DNA of 64,000 bases from Callipepla californica brunnescens. Lineage: Eukaryota; Chordata; Aves; Galliformes; Odontophoridae. Positions within the stretch are counted from its first letter, which is position 1. Each line of letters starts with the position of its first letter. A model generated the notes under the pieces. It had not been told where the DNA came from. It did not search any database and worked only from the letters and a program-made list of their open reading frames with translations. Location of the stretch: NCBI GenBank assembly GCA_023055505.1, contig JALIRH010000074.1, positions 1,645,001 through 1,709,000 of the forward strand. Direction: 5' to 3'. Below, piece after piece: positions 8,949 through 20,102 of the stretch. Made by a program: the position numbers and the translations under genes.

Positions 8949-11334
8949 GTGTTTTCTGTGCAGATAGCAAAAGAGAAAGTGCAGGAGAGGAGACGGATGA
9001 GCTTTTTGGCATGCATGTAGCCAGCAGCAAAGGAGTTAAGCTGCTTGCGTGACAAGCAGAACTGCTGCCAGATCCCCTGCATGGCTCCGGGAAGCTGCAG
9101 CACAGCCAGAGCAGCAGCTGGCCTGGGCTACAGGCAGGTGGGAGCTGGCTGTGCCCCACTGCAGTGACAAACTACGAACCACACGGACCTAGAAGCACCC
9201 TGCTTAGACACAGCTGCAGGGCACAGGCCTTCTCCTGGCAGCCCCCAGTGCTTCATGCAGAACCATCTCCTGTCTCCCCCCATGTTCTCCGCCATCCACA
9301 GTTCCCTCCACCCCATGAAATATCAGACTTCTGCAAGCTTTACTTGCTCTTGGTTGCGGGAGAGGCACCAAAACTGCTCTCTCATTTTGTTTTATTTCCC
9401 TCTTTCCCAGCATTTTCTGGCTACGTACTTGCTAATTAATTGCACTGCTAATGGATGGCCCCCTGTCCACCCCCTACTCCTGAGTCTGAAGCTCTCTGGG
9501 AGCAGTGCCTCCCCACAGTCTCATTATCCACAAGATGCCTTTCAAGACTGAAATGTTTCAACAACCTGAAGTACAGTTACCAGAAATTAAATATCTGGAA
9601 GCCAAAATCCCCTGTTGCAAACAGGCAGCTCTCTGCACACAGAGCTCATTTACACTCACCCACACACTTTCCTCTTAACACCATGACACCCGAATGCAAG
9701 CAGACTGTCACTTAATCTTGAAATGCATCAAATTCCTGCCCAAGAAGCACACAAGCCAGTGTCTCTGGTCTTTCCAAACCAGAAAGCCTGCTCTCCATGG
9801 GAAACGCAACCCGAAGCCCTCACCCAACCCAACCCCTCTCAACCCACCATTCCAAGGCACTGAACAAGCAGCGATTAACACTTGAAAGCACTCAAAAGCA
9901 CTTGAAACCTTGCCCCATGAAAAGTAAGTCCACCTAACAAGCCATTCCCAGCTGCTCTAAGGTTATCACGAGCCTGTTGAACCAATAAGCATGACACTGG
10001 CTTCAGCCTGAAGGACTCTTCAAGTGTTATTTCACTGACTGCACCACCCCAAGCCATAGAGCTGATTCTATTGCTGGTGTAGCAAGGTAGGATTGCATTG
10101 GCTTCATCCTGAAAACAGATCATACCTTGTCAGCTGCTATGTTCTTCTCCTGTCCTGGTCCCACTGCTCCACTCACAGCTTCCTGGGGCTGGCCATGGAG
10201 GTGTGCTCCTCCCACAGCCCCCCAGGACATGACCCCTGTCCCTGCCCACAGCCAAAGGTATGACGCACGCTGGCATGATGTGACGCACTCCCTGACTCCT
10301 GGCTCCAGGTGAGGAGCGTGGTGAACAGCTCTGGTGGCCCAGGCAGCAGGACAGTGCTCACCTGCTGCTCACCGTGCTCTTGAGTCAACAGCAGTGGCCG
10401 TTCACCACCAGGATATGTGGCACTCCCTGCCCTGGGAGAGGATGGGTGGAGGGGGAGCTTGCATGCCCAGGAAACAATAACCATTCAACACAGTGACAAA
10501 TAGTGAAAGCTATTACAGCAGTAGAAGCCTGGCAGGTGCAAGCAGACAAGCCTCTACTGATTCCTGGGGAGGCAAATTCCTTTGTTCCCTCTCATTATCA
10601 GCGAACATAGTGATGCACCTCAAATACTCTGGGTAACTGCAAAACCACCCTCCCCTATAGGCAGAACAGCTCAGAGCCTCCAGGCTGCATCAGCAAAGCC
10701 AAAATTTGCCTTCCTATAGCCAAGGGACAGGTTGGTTTCTTTCACCCCTAGGGGTGGTTGTGGCTGAGGAAGAGCCTGGTACATGAAATGAAGATGAATT
10801 GGTGAGCATGGGGACAAGGCCTTACCAGAGAGTCACTTGTAGCACATGTAGGTGAAAGTGACAGCTCTGCTCATAGGTGTAATGGGCACAGAGGGCTGAC
10901 ACAAAGGATACAGGCCTCCATCCTCTCCCCATTCCTCTCCTGAGAAAGATCCTTCATCTCCCAAAAAGCCTTTCATTTTTGTGGCTGGGGCTACCTTGTA
11001 TGTCCCATCTCCTTGGCCAGAGATGACCAGTTACTGCTGAGCTCTGCACTCACAGGCTCTTCCTGCACAATATTCAGGCAAGGAGCAAAGCAGACTGCAG
11101 AGGAGCAGCAATCCCCAAACCCCACTGTCTAAGCAGTAGCTCAGAGCTGCTGCCCTCCTGAAGCACAGCATCGCAGCTCTGTTAATGCATTCTGTTCTCC
11201 GTGCAGCAGAAGCGACAGGACCTTTAGCGTCCTCTCGTGGAGTCTGATCCCTGACTTGAATCACAGCAGCAGAGAATGAGCCTTTCAGGGATGAGAAGTT
11301 AGAAATGGCATTTCAAAGAGTGCAGCTCAAAATA

Positions 11335-11337
<3 letters not shown>
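8949..11337. other. SLC5A9 upstream flank, no gene recognised
   Basis: This contains the putative promoter side of SLC5A9. It is more GC-rich than the rest of the flank but does not look like a CpG island. ORFs here (for example on the minus strand at 10173-10484) have biased, low-information composition and no family resemblance. A TTAATTAA core lies near 9433-9440. No repeat was recognised. Confidence 0.6.

Positions 11338-11366
<29 letters not shown>
11338..11366. repeat. (AT)n microsatellite
   Basis: About 14 uninterrupted AT dinucleotides. Confidence 0.95.
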
Positions 11367-11371
<5 letters not shown>

Positions 11372-13367
11372 ACACTGAAGAGCAAGTGTTTCTGGGTCAA
11401 ATGATGTTTGGGTAAGTGACAAGCAATTATTTTTGCAAATGTTAATGAATAAATGGACTTCCTCTTCATTATGAAGCTACTTCACAGTCATCAGCAAACA
11501 GCTCCAATGTCAATTAGTGAATTTCTAAACGAACAGAGAAATTGGCCTATATACACATGACAACGCAATGAGGGAAGACAATAGCCAAGCCTCTCCTCTC
11601 ACCTCACCTCCTGGGGGCTTTTTCCAGCAGCCAGGATGGGAGAGGCATTCAGCTAACCGATATTTTCCTCCCAGCCCTTTCTCAGAAGGAATGTCTCCTG
11701 AATTAAAACCTTCCGTTTAATTTTGGTTTGATATGATCGGGCTTTAAATGCATATAACACTTAAAGACGGCGCTTCAGCTCAGGGGAACAGCTGAGGAGC
11801 AGCAGGGCAGTGGGAGAGGAGCAGACCCCAGGCAGTGCTACCACAGCTCTTTTCTTCCCTCTGCAGGCCACACTCTGATTTTCACTCCTGTACTGTCCGA
11901 TGAGCCTGAGCAAGTCCAGCATTTCTGCTCTCCTTGAGTTATTACTACATCCATCCCACCAGGTAGGATTGGAGGTAACATCTGCCTGCTCCAGCCTGAA
12001 GCAGGGTGCATGCCTCCCTGTGTGACTGAGCTGAGAACTGGGGGAATCTCCGGTGACTGCTGGGAAACTAAGCTGAGAAGCCACAGGTGGAGCTTCAAGC
12101 TGTAGTTACCCTGAAAAATAATTCTAGGACTGAGTAGACATAGGCTGGATAAAATATGTCATATTTACCAAGTGACTTTTCTGACTAAGAGCCAGACTTT
12201 GAAAGATATTAGCAAGGGTAAAACATTAAGTGACAGAACAAGGACGCTTTAGATGAAGGATGTTGTTCTCCCTTTAATTTACTCCCCTGTACAGCCTTGT
12301 GAAGATCTCAGCAGAGCAAGTGTCCTTATTGATGGATACGCTACCCTTGTTAAGATGGGACAATACACTTATTTACAGCTTTCATCATTGTCACGGAGGC
12401 ACAAAGCAAACAGATATAACTAATGAAGATTTAGCTATTACATAATGTCGTTGCCAACTCTGTGCAGAAGTCTGGGTAAGAGCCCTGGGAATAAATCATT
12501 TTTCTAAGAGCGTTTTTAATGAATTTAAGACATGAAGAGGTCTGTGCGTAGTTTGTGCTAGGGCTCTGGCTATTACTTTTCTGGAAGGATAGTTCAGGTT
12601 TAGAGTGCAAATGAAGTATGGTCTGAGGAACACTGAAGGAGCAAAAAACCACACAGTCCCTGCAACATGGGTTGTGAATCACAGTATTTGGGGTGATGCT
12701 GCACAGCATGGCCAAGCTGAGCTGAAGCCATTAGCTACTACCAGCAAAAAGGAGACGCAGTAATAATGAATAGGTGTGCAAGATAGCGAGCAGGATAAAT
12801 AGTGGAGCTGTGAGAGAGTCCGCCTCATTTCACCAGACTTCAGCCAAGGAGGAATGCAGGAGGAGGCAAGTTGCGCTGCCAAGCCCATCAAGCTCCTCAG
12901 CAAAGCAGGTAAGCCAGTGCTTCTCAGCCCCCACCAAGGGTGCATGGTTGTACTACAGGAACAACCAGTTTCCCCAGTGGTTCTCCTGGGATCTGCTGTT
13001 TGAGAAATCACGAGGACCTTAAACTGGTGGGGTAAATGCTAGAGGTGGTGCACGATCACACTGAAAGCTCCTGATGGACAGGGGAAGAGGTGGGCTTGAA
13101 CTCATCCTTATTTCTTGGTGCAATTTTGCATGACACTATGCAGATTACACCGTGAGGAACAGCACAGCCTCTGCAAATCATTCTTACGTTTGCAAAAAAA
13201 AAGTGCTCCTGATGCACAACTAAAAAGTGATGCAATGCATTTAAATTTACACTAGACAGCCCATTTCAAGAGAAAAGGATCCATGACAAAACCACAGATG
13301 TCAACCACCCCTGTGCTTTCGAAATGCAGATTCAGACAGGTATTGGCAGCTTTGATCCATCTCTCTA
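11367..13367. other. Intergenic, nothing recognised
   Basis: No exon, RNA gene or repeat was recognised. Open frames are short and overlap on both strands, as expected by chance. Confidence 0.6.
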
Positions 13368-13500
13368 CGGTGACTGTTTAGAAAACCCTCCTTCTTCACG
13401 TCAGGGAGAAAATGGCACAGAAGTATATCCTTCACTTCAGAGTTAGGAGCTGGAATAAGAACATGCTTCCTTTTGACAGATCAGTCAATGCTTGGGCTCT
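13368..13500. repeat. Unidentified duplicated sequence, copy A
   Basis: It shares ordered blocks with copy B at 14934-15078 in the same orientation: GTGACTGTTTAGAAAA, GTCAGGGAGAAAA, AGAGTTAGGAGCTGGAATAA, TTTTGACAG and TCAATGCTTG. Differences are mostly single substitutions and A-run length changes. The family is not known to me. Confidence 0.6.
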
Positions 13501-14933
13501 TGCTGGTAGGAGGCAAAGTCTGGCACAAACTTGTTTGTTTAGAAACACTGGAGCTCAATGGGAGAGTCAAGGGAAAGCTTAGTCCCAGCTGCCACTTTAT
13601 CCCAGAGCTCTGCAGGTTTTTATTAAGGTTGCACTTTCTTCCCCAGGGTCTTCTGGGCTCAGACAATTGTTGATGGTCTGGGAAAGCAGCTCTTGCTCCA
13701 ATGATTTTCCACACCTAGGCTGTGTGAAAGACACACTTCATGTTACTTCCCTGCATTATGGACACTCTCAGAAGCTGGGAATGAAATCCACATCTTCTGA
13801 ATCAGATTCCACAATACAAGGCCCTCTTTTTAGCTGCAGGAAGATCCTACTAGGAAGCCTCTTAATTCATTTCTGCTTGGAGTATTTTTCACTGCAATCT
13901 AGACAGATATGTTACAGCTATATTTTTCCCCCCAGCTAAAAAGGAGAGTTTTTGAAGGATGCTGTGTATCCTCTGACCAGTTGGTACAATAGATGCCAAA
14001 AAGCTCTAAGGATAAAGGATATATATGGAGCAAATACAGTCTTCAGAGCTACTTTCCCTAAGGATAAGAACCAGCAAAGAAGGCAGAGTGAAAACAGTTG
14101 CTAAAAGAATGAAAGAAAAATAATAATAATGATAAAAAAAAAATCAAACTTAATGGTTTGTTACAGTTTGTGGGGAAGAAGGAAACAAAGTGCGGAGCTG
14201 AAGGAGTTGTCAGGCAGTGAGATGGGGTTACATTTCCTCCACACGGAGCCTGCAGTGCTGGCGTGATTAGGTGAAAGAGCTTGGGAGTGCTACAGAGAGA
14301 GTCTCCTTGCTCCCTGTCAACTTGCAAAAGCTAATCAGCATCCCAAAATGACAGCTCCCTCCAGGGTGAGATTTCTTAAAACAAAACAAAAAATAAGGAG
14401 CCTCTTCAGTTGAGTTTCAAGCCTAGCTTCCCACCAAAGAAATATTAAAATGAAATAGAAAGACTATGACATTCTCCATCAACACCCTCAATGCTAATCC
14501 ACACCCTGATAATAATAATAACACCAGCTTCTATGACTCCTACACGTTACTCAAGCAGCCTGTGTCCTGAGGAATATATCAGACTTGATAAACTACTGCC
14601 ATCGACTCGCACAGCATGATGAGATTTCACGTGGGAGGATGCTGCTGTTTTGTGATGCCCCGGAGAAGCTGAGGACAAGATGTGATAAAAATCCTCATGG
14701 GGAGCTGAATTTCTAGGAGACAGTTTTGAGAACATGGAAAGAGATTCTTCCAGTTTGGGACTCTGTCCAGGACACAAGAAATAATGCCCTTATTCCTGGC
14801 CAGAACATCAGGGGAGTTTTGCTACTGCCAACTCCAAGCCTTAAAATTCTTGAGTTGAACACCAAAATTGGATGATATCAGCTTAGATATCATGAGGATT
14901 TTTATTTTTTAACTTCTAGCAGAGAAGCTTGCT

Positions 14934-15078
14934 AGGTAACTGTTTAAAAAAATCTTTCATGTCAGGGGAAAAAAAAACAAAAAAACGGCAAAGAAGAATT
15001 ATTTCCTTCATTTTAGAGTTAGGAGCCTGAATAAGGACATTCTCCCTTTTGACAGCTCAATCAATGTTTGAGGGCTCA
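14934..15078. repeat. Unidentified duplicated sequence, copy B
   Basis: This is the partner of copy A about 1.57 kb away: GTAACTGTTTAAAAAA, GTCAGGGGAAAAA, AGAGTTAGGAGCCTGAATAA, TTTTGACAG and TCAATGTTTG in the same order. The sequence beyond about 15078 no longer matches copy A. Confidence 0.6.
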
Positions 15079-18000
15079 GTGGTTTAACACTTCACTTTTC
15101 CCCTTGCCAGTGGCTCTGACAGACTTTCTCCTCTACTCCTCTATTTATTTTCACAAACTTTTTAGGAACTTCACAATTCAAAACTTTTCATTCTCTACCA
15201 CACTGGTTTGTATTGACCAAGGCATCTACTAGCACTGGGGCTGATGCTTAGAAGGACCAGCCACCTCCTCCTGTGATACCCAGCAAACCCCTTCTGATTT
15301 CCAAGGGATAAATGAGACACAACGTGTCTAGACACCATGTTAATAGTTGCCAGCCCAGCCCGAGGTGCAAACAGCTCCATACCCCCACCATTCATGTCGC
15401 AGGGGGCAATTGTTATTCATGCAATATATTTCAGACCACTCTAACTTGCATTCTCACTGGTAAAAATGCAGCAGAATAGCTCTGAAGCTGCACAGCTGGA
15501 TTATAAACAAGTGAACAAAATCACTAGTCAGGCTCTCAACAACAGCTTCACTTTTTTGTACCTAAGTGATCAGAAAACATCAGAAACATATTTTAACACA
15601 GTGTTACCCATCTTTTTCCCACCTCCTCAAGGCAGGTTTAATATCTACCCAGAAATAAGATTAGTCTCCAACAAATTGTGCAATTTAATCTGCACTAAAA
15701 CTCTGCTTGCCATTCAGCAGCCTGCTGCAGCAATATCATTTTCCCTACACACACCTTGCAATGCCCTCCGAGTTCAGGTGGCTCTGTGCCACTTCTCAAG
15801 CACTGCTGTGCTGTGACCAGCACGGGATGACAGCAGCCCCTGGCCCCAAGGATGCTCAGCTTCACACCAGCTGGGTAGCATCCAGCAGTGAAGGGTTGGC
15901 TGTCCAGCTCAGCACAGTTACCAGCAGATGGCAGCTGGAGATCACAGAGGTTCCACTCCACAGCAATAAGAAAATTAGGTTTTCTCTAAACTGCAAGTAC
16001 ATCTTGTGATTAGTGAGTGACATAGATGCAGGCATGGTGTTGGAAACAAGCAGGGATGCAGCCATCCCACTTTGCACCCAGTTGCACCAGGAAGGACAGA
16101 GATGAGACTGAGGACAGCACAGGTTTCAGTTGCCCGTGAGTAGGAAATCAGGTAATTCACCAGCCATGTCTCTTCCCCCTCAGCCCTAACCATAAACTCT
16201 CACAGAATCATTTTGATCCCGTTTTCTAAACTGATTCTATCCCAGACCTGCTCATACAACTCCCAGGCAGTTCCAAAATGCATTTCACATAGAATGACTT
16301 GGAACATGTGAACAATCCTTAAGCACATACACTCCCCCTCAGCCCCCAAATACTCACTCACATCATATCACATCACTATTCTGGTTCACTGCAGCACCTC
16401 ACCCAGAACTGAGCACTTTCCCATTCTTCTCACTTCTGATCCTCACTGAAGGAGGTAGTTGGGTTAGTCCATCCATCCTTCCATCCATCTCTTCTTTCTA
16501 GTCAGTTCCATAACAGGAACAACTGATCATACTGTGCTTCAAGATCCTCTTTAAGATGTTATTGTCATCCTCATTCTCCCCACAACTCTTTCTGCTTCCT
16601 CTGACACCTACAGCCCAGCTGAGCTTTTCTCAAGGAGAGGAGAGGTGCAGTCCCAGCTGATGTGGGGCAGCTGTGGGAGGCATCAGCTGCACCTGCTCAT
16701 CCAGGAGAGCTTTCACTGCAGGCACTGCCATAGTCAGGAGTCAGCCCATTCCTGCTGCACTGTAACGTACTGACCCTCTGTCAGCAGTCCATGATGGCCT
16801 GAATTAATGCAGCTTCCTGGGGCACCCTCTCAAACCAGGCAACAGAGTGCTTCATATCAAACTATACCAGATATCCCATAGGTTACAAAAGTCCTGAGGG
16901 TGGGATCCATACCCAATTCACGATGAAAGGAAGAACTGTGGACCTGCTGGGCACCCAAAATGTGTCCAAAGCAAAGCCATCTCGCCTATGGACAGCCACC
17001 GTGGTGAAAAGCAGATGCTGGGATGGATCCTGCCTTCCAGCTGATACCAGCAGTAGCGTGTCAAGGTCTGGATGGTAGACATCACACAATTTAAAATAAT
17101 GTCCATCCAAACACATCAGGCAAAGATCAGATGGTGTAACCACAGTAGGATGACATTTGAGGACCCCATAGCACAGCCAAATCTGGGTCCATCATCTTTC
17201 TGAGAATCATTTAACCCCCATTAGGGTCCTTTCTATCCTGGCTCCTTGCAACAAAGATGGCTCACAAGCAGAAAGTTCTCTTGGCAAGGACAAAATAATT
17301 GAAATATCCTTCCCTCCCTTTCCCCCAAGCACTAAAACTTCAGTTCTGCAGGAGCTAATCGGGCCAAAAAAGGAAGTGGACAGCACATCAAGCACTACCG
17401 CTCTAATCCAGCCCCAGTTTCTCATTTACCAATGTCAGCCTTTTTGGCTTTCATCTCTTCTTTTATCTGCATTCTCTCTCTGCTTTGCCCCTTCTGGTTG
17501 CTTCTGCTTTGATCTCTCGAAGCTCTGTAATCCAGACCCGAACCCATGATAGCTTTGTAACGAAGAGTTTACACATTTTTACTTCTGTGACACTAATTTT
17601 TTTCTTTTTTCCCTGAAACATCAAGCAGATTCTATCTGTGTAGATAATAGAGACTTTAGGTGTCTAGCCTGACCAAGTGCCCCTTTTACCATTTCCCATA
17701 GACCCTTGTACCTTTGCATCCCTGTGCTGCAGGGTTTCCTCTATCATACTGCGGTAGTAATACCCACTAGGAAGGCAAAGGGCTTTACCTGGTTTGTGCA
17801 GATCTGCCATAGTCCCAGGATCAATTGATTAATTAACTTTCTGCTCCGGGTTCCCAGGGTGCAGTTCCTCAGAGACCCCACAGCTGCTGCAGGGAATGAG
17901 CCACAGCTTGTCCTGGTCCCAGAAGAGCTGATGCAGCCCAACCTGCAGCTCCCTCATAAGCAGCCTCTGATCCTGGGGTCCCATGACCTCTCCTCAGGAT

Positions 18001-18119
18001 GTTTCCTTTTAAAAACAAAGTGTAGAGCATCAGGACTGCATTTATTTTCCCCTTTAATAAGGGTAGCTTGATTTTAATTGAGAGATCTGCCAGAAGTTTG
18101 TGCAGCTGTCATCAGAAAT
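15079..18119. other. Intergenic, nothing recognised
   Basis: It contains a short TCCATCCATCC-type stretch near 16470-16490 and no convincing exon. The 86-codon minus ORF at 16883-17143 has a protein-like look but no start context, splice sites or family match that I can name. Confidence 0.55.
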
Positions 18120-18277
18120 GCATTTTCTTTTTATTTCTTTCTTTTTTCTTTTCCGTTTTCCTTTTCCATTCTTTTTCTTCCACTCCTTCATCTTCTACTC
18201 CTTCTTTTTTTTCTTCTCTGTCTTCTTCCTCTTCTTAATATTCTTTTCATTCTTTGTCTTTTTCTTCTTCTGGGTAA
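18120..18277 (+). repeat. Polypyrimidine tract (TTC/TTTC-rich)
   Basis: About 150 nt are almost entirely T and C on the plus strand, with irregular TTC, TTTC and CTT units. Translation artefacts in it give F/L-rich (plus) and R/K-rich (minus) frames that should not be called genes. Confidence 0.9.
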
Positions 18278-18669
18278 TCTGTGCATAGAGCCTTCCAGAG
18301 GCAGGACTACAGGGAACAGTTTTACAAGGAGTTTTCCACTACTGTGTAAAACTCTGACTTCCATGTGATAGCAGAGTTCAGGAAGCTGGATGCTGCTGAA
18401 GGAAGGCTCCATGTTCATATCATTCTGACTCAGAGCTGAATAGCACAGATCTGCTTTCAGGGCTTTGATGGACAGTGCTCATGAGACAAATAGAGTATGG
18501 ATACATGGCACTGGGAATGGCTCTGAAAAGAGCAGAATGAGCAGTGAGAAGGTCTTCCATGAGTGTTCTATGACATTGTCTCCCCAGCTTCCAAGAATCT
18601 CTCTAATCTATTGCTTTCTACTAGAGAAGACCACTTTATGCAGTTTAAACCAAACAGGGAATATGGCCT

Positions 18670-18722
18670 TTTCCCTTCTTTTATTTTTTTTCTTTCCTTT
18701 TTTTCCTTCTTTCTTTTTTTTG
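18670..18722 (+). repeat. Second polypyrimidine tract
   Basis: A T-rich stretch with C interruptions, followed by a TTGTTGCTGTTGTTG microsatellite-like tail to about 18737. Confidence 0.85.
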
Positions 18723-19214
18723 TTGCTGTTGTTGTTGCATCTGGAACAGCTGGAAAGAGACAGTAGCCTGAGAAACTGGCTGAACTTCCTGATGCATTCA
18801 GCTGTCTAGCCTTATATTTGTCCTTTAAATAACTTGCCAAAAACACAAACAAGCCCAAAACAACAAATCAGCGGGAAAAAGAACCCAAACAAAACAAGGC
18901 AGACTTCCGTTTCCAGCCTTGCCCTTCTGCGGTGGCTGGCCTGAAGTAGTTTAATCTAAACCAGGCTTCAGCAATTGCTGGAGAAAGCAGTGTCCATGGT
19001 GGGTATTTAGAGAATGGGGCTTGCGTGCCGTACACTATCCAGGGGTTTATTACCTGCTGAAAAAGCTTAATGTTCTTCAGGTGTTACATGATGTCCAGAT
19101 GTCGTGGCAGAAGCAGCTTGGAGAGTGCTGGTGATAGAAATGCTGCTGGGTGAATGCAGAGACATTAGTGCCGAAAGTGATACTCAGTCCCCACTCATCT
19201 ATTCATACAAAAAC

Positions 19215-19490
19215 ATGGAATTGGCCAAACTGGTTAAGACCCAAGGTCCATCCAGTACTCCTTAAGACCCAAAGTCCATCCAATCTCGTTAAGACCCAAG
19301 GTCCATCCAATACTCTCTGGCAGTCAGCAGTAGTAGGTACCTCAGGAAGGCTAACAGAGCAGCACAAGCGCACTGTGACTGAGGGACAGTGATCTGTGGC
19401 ACTGGGATTTCCTGAGCCAGAAGTGGTGTCTTTGTATTTAATAGCCCTGCTGAATTCAGCTTCCAGGAACTTGTCCAGCTACTTCCAGAT
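19215..19490 (-). mobile_element. CR1-like repeat with internal triplication
   Basis: The stretch contains phrases typical of an avian CR1-derived tail: AAGGTCCATCCAGTACTCC, ATTTCCTGAGCCAGAAGTGG, TCTTTGTATTTAATAGCCCT and GGAACTTGTCCAG. Element orientation is inferred as minus. The first part is present as three tandem copies (19234-19315). Confidence 0.6.
19234..19315. repeat. 27-28 bp tandem repeat, three copies
   Basis: Units start TTAAGACCCAAGGTCCATCC at 19234, 19262 (one substitution, AAAG) and 19289, and are 28, 27 and 27 nt long. The unit is part of the CR1-like element, so the expansion happened after or during its insertion. Confidence 0.95.
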
Positions 19491-19514
19491 CTTCTCATAC
19501 CTATAGTTTCCTGT

Positions 19515-19570
19515 AAGATCATCTGTCAATCCCTCACCACCATACCCATTAACCATGTCCCTCAGAATTT
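19515..19570 (-). mobile_element. Short CR1 fragment
   Basis: AAGATCATCTGTCAATCCC followed by TCACCACCATACCCATTAAC and CATGTCCCTCAG follows the CR1 tail (AAGATCATC, CACCACCATGCCCACTAA, CATGTCCCT). It may be a separate insertion or the continuation of the repeat at 19215. Confidence 0.55.
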
Positions 19571-19640
19571 GAAGCTGGGAAAGTTTTCTCTGTCAGAAGC
19601 CATTTAAGGTTAGACCTAGATGTAGGTCATATGTGGGAAA

Positions 19641-19693
19641 TGGATGGATGGATGGATGGATGGATGGATGGATGGATGGATGGATGGATGGAT
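19641..19693. repeat. (TGGA)n microsatellite
   Basis: About 13 consecutive TGGA units with no interruption until ATAAATGGA. Confidence 0.97.
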
Positions 19694-20092
19694 AAATGGA
19701 GCCTGAAATAATGTGGCTGTTATGTGCAGAATTGCATCTGCCAGTAGGCCACAAGCAGGATGTGTTTTAGGAGCAACGACACAGCTACTCACCGCTCCGG
19801 CTGTTAGCAGGTCACAAGTTGTGGTGTGAATTAAGGAAAAAGTCATTTTTCAAGGGTGAATATAAGATGGGAAAAATCTGGGTGGTAAAGGAAGGACAGT
19901 ATGGGAGAAAATGTGTCTGTCAGGTAGAGAATGAAGGCAGCACCCTTCATCAAGAAAGAGGAAATTGTCTTCCAACAGCTTTATGCCCACTTTAGGTAAG
20001 TAAAAGAAAGTAGCAGGTTGTGGGTTGCAAGTGAAGACTTGGAGTCAGGGCTCTACAGTGGGCTAGAAGTAATACCACATCCCCTGTTACAG

Positions 20093-20102
20093 TATATAAA
20101 AG
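20093..20102 (+). promoter_or_regulatory. TATA-box-like sequence
   Basis: TATATAAAAG matches the TATA consensus. No exon or ORF of interest follows within several hundred bases, so any transcript would be non-coding or unannotated. Chance occurrence is common in AT-rich DNA. Confidence 0.2.

Noticed and set aside
16883..17143. 86-codon minus ORF with protein-like composition
   Set aside because: No family match I can name and no supporting exon structure nearby.
18078..18418. F/L-rich plus ORFs and R/K-rich minus ORF
   Set aside because: They are translations of the polypyrimidine tract, a composition artefact.
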